From Humulus lupulus (taxonomy: Eukaryota; Streptophyta; Magnoliopsida; Rosales; Cannabaceae), in assembly GCF_963169125.1 (NCBI RefSeq), contig NC_084795.1, forward strand, positions 97,397,411 through 97,461,410: a stretch of 64,000 nucleotides of DNA, given 5' to 3'. Made by a program: the position numbers and the translations under genes. This document shows positions 43,848 to 56,300 of the stretch, one piece after another (position 1 is the first letter of the stretch; each line of letters opens with the position of its first letter). The notes under the pieces are model-generated. The model was not told the DNA's origin. It saw only the letters and a program-made list of their open reading frames with translations, and did not search any database.

Positions 43848-45078
43848 TGCGAAAATTTAAATCTACGCAAGTATACGCAATCGCTTTTGTAGTTAATTTT
43901 GGTAAGACCGATATCGTTCCCACGGAGACTGATTATCAAGTACCAAAAACCTATTTTATTTTCTATTTGGTAATCAAAATTGAAATTTTTAAAACTAAAA
44001 ATAATAAATTAAAAAATTAAATGAAGAACAACAAAGAACAATAATCTTGCAGTAAACTTGATTCAAATATATATGAGAAATTAGGGATTCTAATCTCCTC
44101 TACTATCAACTGTATTATTCATTAATGCAACCACAAAGATAATTCTTCATACTAAGATGAAAGACATGCAAAAGTGTTAAATATTCAGGTTAAGAAATAT
44201 AAAACTCGACCTAATGCAAATTCTCTATATTTCTATGAGAAATTTAAACAATACAATGAACTCAGCCCTAAATCACATAGACCAATCTGATACTCTCGTT
44301 CTAAATTGAAATCTATGTATATTCAATTTTAGCATATCCAAATCTCACTTCCCATATTTTTTATTCGAATTCATAAATAGCATGTAAAAGGTGCGCAATC
44401 AATCACATACACAATAAACACAATTTGAATAGATCTTAGATGAAGAAGAAATAGAAAACTTGCATTAATTCATAATAAAGCTTCAAGAGATTCAATTAAA
44501 AACCCTAAATAGAATTTAGTTCATGTTCATTACTAAGAAATCCATAAACATGAAAGTAACATAAACTAAAAGTAAAAAGAGAAAAAAAAACTCTAAATGA
44601 TAGATCCAATATTCATCCAAAGCACTCCCAAAACTCTTCTCCCAGTCTAGGTCCTCCAAAAGTGTCTCATTTCCTCTCCTTAATCGTAATGTAAACTTAA
44701 TTAGCATTTTTTAAACATGAAATGACCAAAACACCCTTCATTAAAAATCTGCGTTTTTCACATTTCTAGACATATCCTGTGGTCAGAAGATGCCATTCCT
44801 GCAGTCGCAGGAATGCCCTAGAAATGCCCAGCTCTTCTAGAATTGCGGTCGCAAGACACCCTTCCTGGGGTCGCAGAAATTGCCCCAAATCACTGTTTTC
44901 CACCAACTTTTGTCCTTTTGTCGGTTTTTCCATCATGTTTCCACACCTAAGTCACCTAAGCCCTTCGACAAGTGAAAACACATGAAAACAAGCGTAAAAT
45001 AGAAAAAAACAAAACTAAACACCTAATACTTATCCTGAAAACACATAGATAAACAAGTCTAAAACTCGTTTATCAAAC
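43848..45078 (-). repeat. Athila-1 3' LTR
   Basis: 1231 bp, similar throughout to 55063-56300. Read on the plus strand it starts TGCGAAAATTT and ends CGTTTATCAAA. Contains the CCTGCAGTCGCAGG dyads at 44796-44870. Confidence 0.92.
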
Positions 45079-45091
45079 TTCCCCAAACTTA
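45079..45091 (-). promoter_or_regulatory. Athila-1 polypurine tract
   Basis: Minus strand AAGTTTGGGGAAG, directly before the LTR. Confidence 0.85.
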
Positions 45092-46544
45092 ACATTTGCT
45101 TGCCCTCGAGCAAAGAAAACAAGACTCAAGACAAACTAAACAAATAAATACAAACACTAAACAAATGAAAAAAGATAACCACAATTTTCAAACCTCAAAA
45201 TTAATGAATGACAAGCATATATAATTTTCAAAAAATAACTGACAAGTAATCCAAATTTTCAATCTAACCACTTCTTCAATTCACCCTAACCCATTGATCA
45301 TTTTTGTCTACTCAATTATGAACAGTAAATAACACACACTTAAAATAATTTACACATGCTGAATTCTCACCATCAATCTATCAAATCCCATATTTCCATA
45401 TGCTTGCTAACTAATTATTCTCCACTAATATAAATCAATGCATGTTCAAGAATCAAAAGGTCTTTTAAAGCTTGTATTGAGAGGCTTAGGTAACGGTGCA
45501 TAAGATAGTAATTTAGGCTCATATATACCATAAGCATATAATCCAGACAAACCACACTTGATATTCACATCATATTCCAACACAACCCCAAATTTCTCTT
45601 TATTTCCCAAGATTGAGAAAAATTCACACTAGATATTTCTTTTTTTTTAAACTACACTTCCCCAAACTTATGTTTTTCAATGAGAGCAAACATAAGAAGT
45701 GTAGTTTATTTTCAATCTCAAATATATTATTTTCAATTTTTTCTCCCAATCTTTTCCATTTATTTTTCTATTGTCACAACCAAATCACAAAATAACACCC
45801 ATTACAAATCAATCCCCATTTATATATTTATAAGTTTATGGTATAAATCAAGGGAATGGAAAATAATAACGTGTTCAATTAGGCTCAAAATAAGTGTTTA
45901 AAAGTAAAAACTTATTCTTTTAGGCTAAAAAAGGGTAACTAGGGATAAATTAATCAAGGTTGGCTTGAAAGGCTCAAACATTCCAAAAAAAAAATTGCCT
46001 AAATCATTTTCCTAAACAAGTATTGTCTATGATTTCACCTCAAATAACAAGCAAGAAAGTTCTAGAATTTTTCATACATTCTTTCCACATTCAAAATTCA
46101 GCAAGTGTACATACATTTAAAAGCAAGAATTTACCAATCATGATCAAATATTTAGTTTTACAATGAATTACAGTAACCCAAAGAAGTGGTCAAACCAAGC
46201 ACGCGGATTGTATTTTACAATCAAATATATTACAAGTCATTCATGTATTCTCATTGGCTAATCATTGTCATCTTGATTCGACAGACTCTCTAGATACCCT
46301 AACACGCAACACAATTAACACACAAAACCAAACACAATTTAATAAAAGACCAAACTAAACAACAACTTGACTTAACTAACTTAACACAAATAATTAAAAT
46401 AAATCCCCCTTCCCCAAGCTTACTAAAAACATTGTCCCCAATGTTTAAATAAAAGCTAAGGAAAGGAAACTTACCTGACTCGACTCACGATGAAGGACCG
46501 GCCTCGTCATCCCCCTCAGGTGGAGGATACCCCAAGTTGGGTGG
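45092..46544 (-). other. Athila-1 3' spacer, no gene
   Basis: AT-rich, rich in A/T runs; only short ORFs. It is the normal long 3' noncoding part after the env-position ORF. Confidence 0.7.
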
Positions 46545-47609
46545 TTATGGATATGGTGGAAATCCACTAGTGTCAATACCAAAATGAATGGCAAAGGCTT
46601 GGTTGTAGGCATATTGACTATGCACCACATTGACACTCCATAAGTGGTGTTGCTGAAAGTGAGACACCAAAGTGTCCATCCTTTGGTTGAAGTTGTGAGT
46701 TCTTTGCGGTGGACGAGCAGACTGTCTGGAGGTACCTGCACTAGGAACAGCTGAAAAAGTTTTCACATTGTTAATCTTGACCAAATCATAAACTAGAGGG
46801 GGTAATTTCTCCTCTAGTTCATTAATGGGGACCCCTGCTTTCAAACATAAACTGGTGGTAAGGCTAGGAAAATACAGCCGCACATAACTAGTGACACACA
46901 CTCATTCAAATTGGAAGCTATAATATTGCCTACATCTATGGATTTCCCTTGTAGGACAGCATGGAGCAATACCGCCTTACTAGGAGTGACAATGGTAAAA
47001 GCTTCGATGGGTGTCAAATTTGAACAAATAAAATACAGCCACACTCTTTTCTCCCTCGTCAACAAATTGAAGGGAAAGCCAACTCTGTGGGTGCCATTAA
47101 AGGTCCACTCAATTCTAGGTGGGGTTAAAGCTTGCAGGATAGTGTCCCAAGTGCTCTCCTCACAAAGTTGGTCCTGTAATTCCCTATACTCATTAGTTTT
47201 TAGGGTAGGCAATTTGAAAATTTTGTTGATATCACTTTTGTGAAATTTCACAATTTTCCCCTAACAGTGGCTTCCATGTATATTCATGGTGAAAAGCATT
47301 AGCATAAAATTCTCGAACTACATGGAGGATAGCAACAATTGGAGGAGCACAGAAAATCTCCAACTTATGGGCTCTAATCACTGACTTATACTCTTTAGGG
47401 ACAATAAACTCATCTTTCCAATTGGTGGAAAACCTTCTTTCCCTAATAAGGCTACGCTCCTTCTCTTGAATATAGATAGAATTGGCCATTGGGTTGACAA
47501 ACCTAGGCACATCCTCAAAATTTAGGTCTTCCTCATTCTCTAAGGGTGGGGGTGGTGGTTGTTGTTTTTTCGTTTTTCCAGTTTTAGTTCTTTTTCTACT
47601 AGTAGACAT
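46545..47609 (-). pseudogene. Athila-1 env-position ORF (plant transposon protein domain)
   Basis: Starts MSTSRKRTKTGKTKKQQPPP at 47609, a basic Pro-rich head. Overlapping pieces 47609-47232, 47251-46841 and 46901-46545 in shifting frames carry VREFYANAFHHEYTW, LTREKRVWLYFICSNLTPIE, VLLHAVLQGKSIDVGNIIAS and LTTSLCLKAGVPINELEEKL. These match the 'putative plant transposon protein' domain found in the env position of Athila elements. No signal peptide or clear membrane segment is seen, so an envelope role is not supported by this copy. Two frameshifts make it a pseudogene. Confidence 0.8.
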
Positions 47610-48650
47610 TATTACACAATAACAAACAACTCAAAATAATGCACACACCACCAACAATTCACTAAAGAGCACCAATTTCAAAATTTACAATTAATGTTCA
47701 ATTTATAATTTGCCACAATCAAAACAAGCACAAGAACAATGATCAATTCCTTCAAATTGCAAAATCCCCAAATTTATAGCTTATAGTAGGAAAATGGAAA
47801 ATTTCTCCAAATAAATTGATGACCAAATGAAATTGAACATAAAAATAAGCATCTATAATTCCCAATTTCACCAATGTCACTAAAATTTCAAAAAATCATA
47901 AAAAAAAAATCGGACCCAAAATTATGTCAAAATTTCCCAATTTCAAAATCAAGCAAACTCAACACAAATACAAATCCATAAACATTCAATACAATTGGTT
48001 CAAGGATAGCTTCAGAATCCAGAAATAACATATATTTATCAAACACCACACACAAATTTCGGATTCACTAGTTTATCATGAAAAATTTCTCAAGAACACA
48101 ATGTAGAACTTAAGAGGAAAAAAAATGGGGACTTACAATGGTAGATGATGATGGAGAGAAAGTTGAGAATGATTAAAGGAGAAATATACTTACAAAACCC
48201 TTGATTGATATGGTCTCTTGAAAAAAAATTGAAGAGAGAAGGAGAATTAGAGAATATGAAATTAGGTGATGAAGAGAAGATAAAAGTGAGAAAATGAGAG
48301 TGAGAAGAAAGAGAGAAGCTGATAAAATGAATTTTTTTTATTTAAAAAAATTGTGATCCTTCGGCCGCAGAAAATGGTTCCTGCAGTCGCAGGAATCTCC
48401 CCATTGCGCCTAGACCTCTAGATCTGCGTCCCTAGAATGTAGTTCCTGCGGCCGCAGGATTGCTCTACAAACCTCAACTTCATCAATTTTTTTCACGTAT
48501 TTCACGATGACAGAATCCATAATATTTACAAGAAAATTAAAAAAAAATTAAACCAAAATCTAATTAAAAAAAATAAAAATTTTCTAAACTAAAACAACTT
48601 ACAAACTTAAAGAGCTTCAATGAACTTGGGATGCCTCCCAATGGCGTTGT
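47610..48650 (-). other. Athila-1 spacer between pol and the env-position ORF
   Basis: About 1 kb without coding signal. Contains CCTGCAGTCGCAGG and CCTGCGGCCGCAGG dyads (48388-48465). Confidence 0.7.
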
Positions 48651-48652
48651 CG

Positions 48653-50000
48653 TTAACATCATTTCGCCGGACGATTAACTCCTCATTAAAGTGGTTTCAA
48701 CAAAATAATGGACTTAGCTTGATCAATGGGACCACCCAAGTATGGCTTCACTCATTGACCATTCACCTTGAATGTTTCATTATTTCGATTTTTCAACTCC
48801 AACGAACCATAAGGAAACACCTTCACTACTGTGTACTGTCTCGACCATCTCGATTTCAATTTTCCTGGAAAAAAATTCAACATGGAATAAAACAATAATA
48901 CCTGCTGACCTGGTTGAAATTTTTTGCGAACAAAAGTTCTTGTCATGCCATGCCTTGGTGCGCTCCTTGTAAATCTTGGCATTCTCATAGGCTTCATTCC
49001 TAAGCTCATCAAGTTCATTCAATTGCATTAGCCTATTTTTCCCAGGTGCATTCAAGTCCATATTCAACCTTCTCATTGCCCAATATGCTCGGTGTTCTAA
49101 TTCCACTAGTCAATGGCAAGCTTTACCAAAAACCAACCTATAAGGTGACATGTCAATAGGGGTCTTAAATGTCGTTCTATAAGCCCCTAAAGCGTTGTCA
49201 AATTTTTTAGACCAATCCTTTCTTGAGCTATTGACGGTCATTTCAAGAATGCTCTTGACCTCCCTATTAGAAATTTTCTCTTGACCATTGGACTGTGGAT
49301 GTTAGGCCAACGCAGTTCTATGTCATACTCCATACCGAGCAAGCATAGCATCAAACCATAGATTGCAAAAATGACTCCCTTCATCGCTTAAGATAGCTCG
49401 AGGAGTTCCAAACTAGGTAAAAATATTCTTATGCAAAAAATTTAGAACCACTTTACCATCATTCGTACGAGTTGTCGCTGCTTCCACCCATTTAGACACA
49501 TAGTCCATAGTGAGCAATATATACTTGTTATAGTAAGATGATGGAAAGGGTCCCATGAAATCAATCCCCCACACGTCGAACAACTCAACTTATAAAATAG
49601 CATTCAGCAACTTCTCATCTCTTCATGATATGTTACCGATGCGTTGACATCTCTCACAAGACTTAACAAAAGTATTTGCATCTTTAAATAAAGTAGGCCA
49701 AAAGAAACCCCATTGCAATACCTTTGCGGCTGTCCTGGTAGCACCAAAATGACCCCCACAATGGAGAGTGTGACAGTGGTTAAGAATATAGATCATTTCA
49801 TCTTCCGGTACACAACGATGAATTATTTGGTCAGCACAATGTTTATAGAGGATGGGCTCCTCCCAATAATAATGTTTGATCTTAGAGTAGAATTTCTTCA
49901 ACTGTGCTCTAGACATATCAGAAGGCACTACCTTTGCCACTAGGAAATTGACATAATCTGCATACCACGGTGCATTAGCTTTGTCACTCACTCCGAACAA
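48653..50000 (-). pseudogene. Athila-1 integrase
   Basis: From 50000: PWYADYVNFLVAKVVP, then the H2C2 zinc region (HCHTLHCGGHFGATRTA ... SCERCQRIG). The core follows with [13 protein letters not shown] (first D), AILSDEGSHF (second D) and [12 protein letters not shown] (E), so the triad residues are present although three stops break this part. The C-terminal domain has KFQPGQQVLLFYSMLNFFPG and VVKVFPYGSLEL, the usual end of gypsy integrases. Pol ends just after HPKFIEAL near 48620. Confidence 0.88.
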
Positions 50001-50111
50001 TTACTCATTGGGAAAATAATCATTGATTTGTACTTTCTTGGTAATTTGATCTTCCTCAACTTCCAGCCTAGAAAAATGATCTGCCACGAGATTCTCGGTA
50101 CCCTTTTTATC

Positions 50112-51507
50112 TCAGATTTCCATATCAAATTCTTGGAGTAATAAGACCCATTGAATGAGACAGGGTTTAGCATCATTGTTTTTCATGAGATATTTAATAA
50201 CGGAGTGGTCCGTGTACACAATTACCTTATTGCCAATTAAATACGGACGGAACTTATCGAAAGCATAAACTATGGCTAGAAGTTCTTTTTCTGTTGTTGC
50301 ATAATTAAGTTGAGCATCATTTAAAGTTCGACTAGTATAGTATATGGTTTGAAATACCTTGTCCACTCACTGCCCAAGAACTACTCCAACCGTATAATTA
50401 CTAGCGTCGCACATAAGCTCAAATGGAAGGTCCCAATTACATGCACACACTATAGGGGCTGAAATTAGCTTCTCCTTGAGAGTCTTGAAAGTAGTCAAAC
50501 ACTCTTCATTAAAATCAAAAGGGACCCCATTCATTAGCAAGGTGGATAGCGGCTTTGACACCTTGGAGAAAGCTTTGATAAATCTTCGATAAAACCTCGC
50601 ATGGCCCAAGAAACTCCTCACTCCTTTAACTGAAATTGGAGGTGGCAAATTATCTATACTAGAAATCTTGGCCCGATCCACTTCAATGCCCTCACTAGAA
50701 ATTTTGTGTCCCAAGACAATCCCTTCTCTCACCATAAAGTGGAACTTCTCCCAATTAAGTACCAAATTTGATTCTTCACAATGTATAAGAACCACTTCTA
50801 GGTGATCCAAGTATTCATCAAAATTAGACCCGAACATCGAGAAGTCATCCATAAAAATTTCAATACTTTTCTCTACCATGTCGGAGAAAATAGCCATCAT
50901 GCACCTTTGAAAAGTGGCTGGTGCATTACAAAGACCAAAAGTCATCCTTCGGAAAGAAAAAGTACCATATGGGCAGGTGAATGTTGTCTTCTCTTGATCC
51001 TCCAGAGAGATGGAAATTTGGTGGTAACCTGAATACCCATCCAGGAAACAATAGTAACTGTGGACTGCAAGCCTATCAAGCATCTGATCCACAAATGGCA
51101 GCAGGAAGTGGTCCTTCCTTGTTGCCTTATTCGACTTGCGGTAGTCAATACAAATCCTCCATCCCGTCACAGTATGAGTAGGGATGAGTTCGTTGTTCTC
51201 ATTTTTTACCACAATCATTCCTCCCTTTTTAGGCACCACTTGAACAGGGCTCACCCAAGCACTGTTAGAAATAGGATAGACCACCCCAGCATCCAACTAG
51301 TTAAGTACTTGCTTCCAAAAAACATCCTTCATAGAGGTATTTAGCCTTCGTTGAGCTTAAATGGAGAGTTTGCTATCTTTTTCCATAAGAATTTTGTGCA
51401 TAACCATTGAAGGGCTAATTCCTCGAATATCATCCAAAGTCCACCCAATAGCACGTTTATGAGCCCTCAAAACCCTCAAAAGTTTTTCTACTTCACCTTT
51501 GGACAAT
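50112..51507 (-). pseudogene. Athila-1 reverse transcriptase and RNase H
   Basis: RT (51296-50367): AGVVYPISNSAWVSPVQVVP, WRICIDYRKSNKATRKDHF, FLDGYSGYHQI, FRRMTFGLCNAPATFQRCMM and the catalytic IEIFMDDFSMFG, so the two Asp are intact. Then VRSFLGHARFYRRFIKAFSK. A stop at about 50367 separates the RNase H part (50366-50112), with [20 protein letters not shown] and [30 protein letters not shown]. Upstream of 51296 the RT lead-in (EKLLRVLRAHKRAIGWTLDD) runs to the solo LTR at 51507 with two stops. The best-preserved enzyme in the window. Confidence 0.92.
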
Positions 51508-53018
51508 TGATAACTCTATGGTATAGAGTTATTTTTATTAACTTTGAACTTGATTTTTAGTGAAAAGAGTAATGAATGTGATGTTGTTTGTAAGTTTGAT
51601 TAGTTTTTATCTTTCTTTTCTAGTTAGTGTACTAATTTAGGAGTCTTTTAAGTTGTTAGTATTAAATGTAATTAATTAATTAATTTTGTTTGTTTTGTTG
51701 TTTAGGAAAGGAATTTTTGAATCGCTAAGGGAAAGAAAGGAATCCGAGGCTAAAGAGAACACTAAGCTGGAAATGCTGCTGAATTGCTGGAGAACAAAAT
51801 GCTATAGCATTTCTGGGTACTGGGAAATGACGTGGACAAAATACCAGCAGACTTTTCTTCATCTAACTCAGCGCTTATGTGGCAGTCACTTAAAAGTTAG
51901 GTCAGCTGGCTGATGTGGATTGGACTAGTGGACCAAAGAGAAGAAAGTGGGCTTTTTAATTAGGGTAAAATGAAAATTGTACCCTAGAGAGGAGGCAACT
52001 AAGTACCAGCCACCACATAGATATCAATAGACACAAAGGGGCTGCGATTGTGGGAGAAAAGTTGCAGAAAAAAAAAAAAGCCATGAAGAAGAAGAAGAAA
52101 AAGAAGGAAACACAAGGAATTGAATGAGGAAGATAAGGACAAGAAGATCCAACCTACAACACCATCAATCTAGGCTTTGTTCTCATTTCTTCCTTTCTTC
52201 TCTATTTTTTATTTTCTTATTTTGCATAGCTATTCTAGCACTCATGGATATTAATTTTCTATTTTGGTTTATGTTTGCTACTTTAGTTATGAGCTAAACT
52301 TTTGAGACTTGAATGGTTAAATACCCCTTTTGTCATGTATTTTAATTTTGAATGCATTACTTAAGCTAAATTGTCATTGTTCATTCAAGTGAGCTTCATG
52401 TTTATTTACTGTTGTTGTTTTGAAATTAATGGCAGGTTATTAAGCTAGATTTAATACTGGAAAGGTTAAATCTAGTAGTTGGTACTTGAATGATGCAAGA
52501 GAACACCCATTTTCTAGGTTGTTCTTAGTAAGTAGAATAGGAATATTTTACTACCTTGCATAACTTTGAGAATTGATGCTTAAATTATGTTCTTGAATCT
52601 GATTTAATATAGGAATATATTGGGTTAGATGATAGAACTTATTTCATGAGTTTTGGTAAAATCTCATGGGCTTGTAAGGAATTCTAGTTAACTCTGTGCG
52701 TTTTGCTGAAGTAATGCTGTAACAACTGGGCAGATAAAACATAGGGGGGATTTAGCTATTCAAGTCTATCATTCCATAGATACTTTTTCTTGCAGTAAAT
52801 TTTCCAGTGTTTGTAGCAATATTTTAATCTTGATTCCAGTTTAATCATTTTATTTTAGTTCACAACATCCAATCTATTTATTTTCTTAAAATTCCAAATT
52901 ATTAAATAATTGGTTTTACATTAAATTTGACTTGCAATCCCTGTGGAGAGGATCTTACTTATCTCTATATTACTTGTTTGACGATTGTGTATACTTGCGT
53001 ATATTAATTTTCACAACA
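51508..53018 (+). repeat. Solo LTR inserted in Athila-1 pol
   Basis: 1511 bp, TGATAACTCTATGG to TTTTCACAACA, flanked by ACAAT (51503-51507) and AAAAT (53019-53023), a 5-bp repeat with one mismatch. Athila-1 coding sequence resumes on both sides in the expected order. The end ATACTTGCGTATATTAATTT is like the Athila-1 LTR, so it is probably from a related family in opposite orientation. No internal genes, hence a solo LTR left by recombination between two LTRs. Confidence 0.8.
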
Positions 53019-53760
53019 AAAATGATGAAGAACTATTTACAGGCAGTGTTTCTTTCTACCCCACGCAAACATAGCAAAGATGCTTCGGTAAAGACTTCAA
53101 CTCAAGGACTGGAGGCTTCTCAATAGATGGTATGGGGCATTCAAGCTCTTAACCTAATTCTTCAAATTTCTTCTTGTAATATGGACCATAAAAATTGACC
53201 CATTTCACATACTCATGAGTCTCCCAATCCTCCTCTTCATTATCATCACCTAAAGCCAAAGCCAACTCAAGAGGATCATTAGTAATCCTCTTTTTTGAAA
53301 CTACCCCATCAATCACATCAACATTAAAGCAACTATCACTTGCTCTTGGATAAGACATGGCCTTAAATACATTAAAGACCACTTCTTCCCCTTGAACACT
53401 CAACCTCAACTCACCCTTTTGCACATCAATGAGGGCTTGCCCAATTTCCAAGAATGGTCTCCCAAGAATAATGGGAATCGTTGTATCCTCCTCCATGTCT
53501 AGAACAATGAAATCCGCTAGAAAAATAATCTTGTCTACCTTGACTAGCACATCTTCAATAACTCCCCTTGGGTGCTTGATCGATCGATTTGTGAGCTTAA
53601 GAGTAATATTAGTAGGCTTTGCCTCACCAAGACCAAGATTCTGAAATACAGATAGAGGCATGAGATTGATACTTGCTCCAAGATCACAAAGAGCATGTTT
53701 GAATTCGAATTTCCCTATAGTACAAGGGATAGTAAAGCTCCCTGGATCTTGAAGCTTTTA
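53019..53760 (-). pseudogene. Athila-1 protease and link to RT
   Basis: Minus strand: KHALCDLGASINLMPLSVFQ, where DLGAS is the Athila form of the retroviral protease active site; then PRGVIEDVLVKVDKIIFLAD, PIILGRPFLEIGQALIDVQK and FNVFKAMSYPRASDSCF. The link PVLELKSLPKHLCYV leads to the solo LTR. The main open segment is 53661-53149 (170 residues). Typical for the family in length and motif order. Confidence 0.88.
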
Positions 53761-54960
53761 TGGAAGCTTCCTTTGGAAAATTGCACTACACTCTTTAGTA
53801 AGTGCCACTATCTCAAAGTCTTCCAACCTCCATTTCTTCGATAAAATCTCTTTCATAAATTTCACATAACTCGGCATTTTCTCCAATGCCTCAGCAAATG
53901 GGATGTTAATATGAAGCTTTTTAAACACCTCAAGACACTTGGAGAATTATTTTTCAAGAAAAGTCTTCTGGAGTCGTTGTGGATACGGGATTTTGACATT
54001 AGAGTCAACAACTACTGGTTGAATCTTCTCTTTGGTTGCAAGGCCTTCAGTAACCATTTCCTCCACTTGGGGCTCAACCTTTTCACAACCCCCCTCTTCT
54101 TCTGCCTTCTTTTCTTGAGTCCCCTATATAGAGGGTCCCTCAATTTCTTTCCTGCTCCTCAAAGTGATAGCTTGACACTGCTCCTTAGGATTGACCACGG
54201 TATTGCTAGGTAAATTCCCTTGAGGCCTAGTATTCAACATATTGGTCAGCAGCCCCACTTGCATCTCCAAATTTCTAATGGAGGATCTAGTCTCAGTCAT
54301 AAACTGAGTTTGAGTGTTGGTGAGAGTCAATAGGGCAGTCTGCAATGCACTAGGCTGTTCTGTAGGAGTTGGTGGCCTAGGTTGCTGAGAGGTTGATGCT
54401 TGTGGTGGAGCTTGAGTCATAGGCCGTTGATACTATGGTTGAAATGGTTGTTATTGGCCTTGATTATTTCTCCAGAAAATGTTAGGATGGTTTCTCCACC
54501 CCGGATTAAATGAGTTGGAGTATAGGTTGTTGTAGGGCCTCTAAAATTACCCACTGCCTGGACTTGAGCTTGATCTAATGGGACATTGTTGGGATCTAAA
54601 GCAACTTGGCACTGGTAAAAAGGAATATGCATCCGTCCACCAGCAGTGGAGGCAAACAATTTTGAGATCAAGCCTGCTATCTTGCAGATGGTCCAAACTA
54701 TAGTTCAATGTGGTGGCTTCCCCTGTGACAGTAGGGCGTACATATTCCCGTAGAGGTCTTTGAAAAGCATGATTCTAATCTTGTGGTGCTCCCCCATTCA
54801 TGTTTTCCACACTGTTGTTAATAATATCAGTTGTAACAACAATGGAACTTTAAGCCCTCTTGTTTCTTCGATTTCTCTTGCACTCTTTCTCGATCTCAAG
54901 ATTAATTGGAACTAGACTGTCAGCTCCCCTTCTACTGCGCATATAAGGAAAGTACCTGAG
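53761..54960 (-). pseudogene. Athila-1 gag, shortened
   Basis: Starts near 54943 with RRGADSLVPINLEIEKE, then a gap in the normal core, then WRNHPN, TQAPPQASTSQQPRPPTPTE, VGLLTNMLNTRPQGNLPSNT and NPKEQCQAITLRSRKEIEG, the hallmark Athila Gag end. Then YPQRLQKTFLEK, FKKLHINIPFAEALEKMPSY and DPGSFTIPCTIGKFEFK run into the protease. A full Athila Gag is much longer, and most of the capsid part is deleted here. Several stops. Confidence 0.85.
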
Positions 54961-55034
54961 ATAGAGAACAACCGCAGCCAAACAAGTTAGAAATTATTTC
55001 AAAAGAACCAACCAAAACTATCTATTTGATATTG

Positions 55035-55053
55035 ATCCCCGGCAACAGCGCCA
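55035..55053 (-). promoter_or_regulatory. Athila-1 primer-binding site
   Basis: Minus strand TGGCGCTGTTGCCGGGGAT, one base from the form TGGCGCCGTTGCCGGGGA known for Athila elements (Asp tRNA primer by recall). Nine bases inside the LTR. Confidence 0.92.
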
Positions 55054-55062
55054 AAAACTTGT

Positions 55063-56300
55063 TGTGAAAATTTAAAGCTACGCAAGTATACGTAATCACT
55101 TTTGTAGTTTATTTCGGTAAGACCGTTATCGTTCCCACAAAGACATATTATCAAGTACCAATAGCCTATTTTATTTTCTATTTGGTAATCAAAATTGGAA
55201 TTTTTAAAACTAAAAATAATAAATAACAAAATTAAATGAAGAACAACAAAGAACAATACTCTTGCAGTAAACTTGATTCAAATAAATATGAGAAATTAGG
55301 GATTCTAATCTCCTCTACTATCCACTTTATTATTCATTAATGCGATCACAAAAATAATTCTTCTCACTAAGATGAAAGACATGAAAAAGTGTTAAATATT
55401 CAGGTTAAGAAATATAAAACTTGACCTAATGCAAATTCTCTATATTTCTATGAGAATTTTAAACAATGGGAAGCAATGAACTCAGCCCTACATCACATAG
55501 ACCAATTCGATACTCTCGTTCTAAATTGAAATCTATGTCTATTCAATTTTAGCATATCCAAATCTCACTTCTCAGATTTTTTATTCAAATTCATAAATAG
55601 CATGTAAAAGGTGTGCAATCAATCACATACACAATAAACATAAATTGAATAGATCTTAGATGATGAAGAAATAGAAAACTTGCATTAATTCATAATAAAG
55701 CTTCAAGAGATTCAATTAAAAACCCTAAATAGAATTTAGTTCATGTTTATTACTAAGAAATCCATAAACATGAAATTAACATAAACTAAAAGTAAAAAAG
55801 AGAAAAAAAAACTCTAAATGATAGATCCAATCTTCATCCAAAGCACTCCCAAAACTCTTCTCACAGTCTAGGTCTACCAAAAGTTTCTCATTTCCTCTCC
55901 TGAATCGTAATTTAAATCTAATTAGAATTTTTTTAAACATGAAATGACCAAAACACCCTTCATTAAAAATCTGCGTTTTTTACATTTCTATACATATCAT
56001 GTGGTTGCAAGATGTCATTCCTGCGGTCGCAAGAATGCCCTAGAAATGCCCAACTCTCCTGGAATTGCGGCCGCAAGACACCCTTCCTGCGGTCGCAGAA
56101 ATTGCCCCGAAACACTGTTTTGCACCAACTTTTGTCCTTTTGTCGGTTTTTCCATCATGTTTCCACACCTAAGTCACCTAAGCCCTTCGACACCTAAAAA
56201 CACATAAAAACAAGAGTAAAATAGAACAAAACAAAACTAAACACTTAATACTTAACCTGAAAACACATAGATACACGAGTATAAAACTCGTTTATCAACA
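55063..56300 (-). repeat. Athila-1 5' LTR
   Basis: 1238 bp, TGTTGATAAACGAG to AAATTTTCACA in element orientation. Contains TTCCTGCGGTCGCA and TTGCGGCCGCAAG dyads (56019-56096). Close to the 3' LTR with small indels. Confidence 0.93.

Larger units (their letters stand above)
43848..56300 (-). mobile_element. Athila-lineage Ty3/gypsy retrotransposon (Athila-1)
   Basis: Minus strand, all parts in the usual order: 5' LTR (56300-55063), PBS (55053-55035), gag, protease, RT, RNase H, integrase, env-position ORF (47609-46545), polypurine tract (45091-45079), 3' LTR (45078-43848). A solo LTR (51508-53018) is inserted between protease and RT. The gag N-terminal core is shortened. Stops interrupt gag, pol and the 3' ORF. 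It sits inside chromo-1. No good 5-bp target duplication is seen (flanks TTTTT and TTCCC). Confidence 0.93.

Noticed and set aside
41781..43923. Short ORFs in the decayed chromovirus interior
   Set aside because: Single short frames without motifs; I could not match them to protease, RT or integrase.
55944..56207. ORFs in the Athila LTRs (also 44779-44985) that resemble each other
   Set aside because: They are the same LTR sequence twice, with different frame breaks; no known protein.
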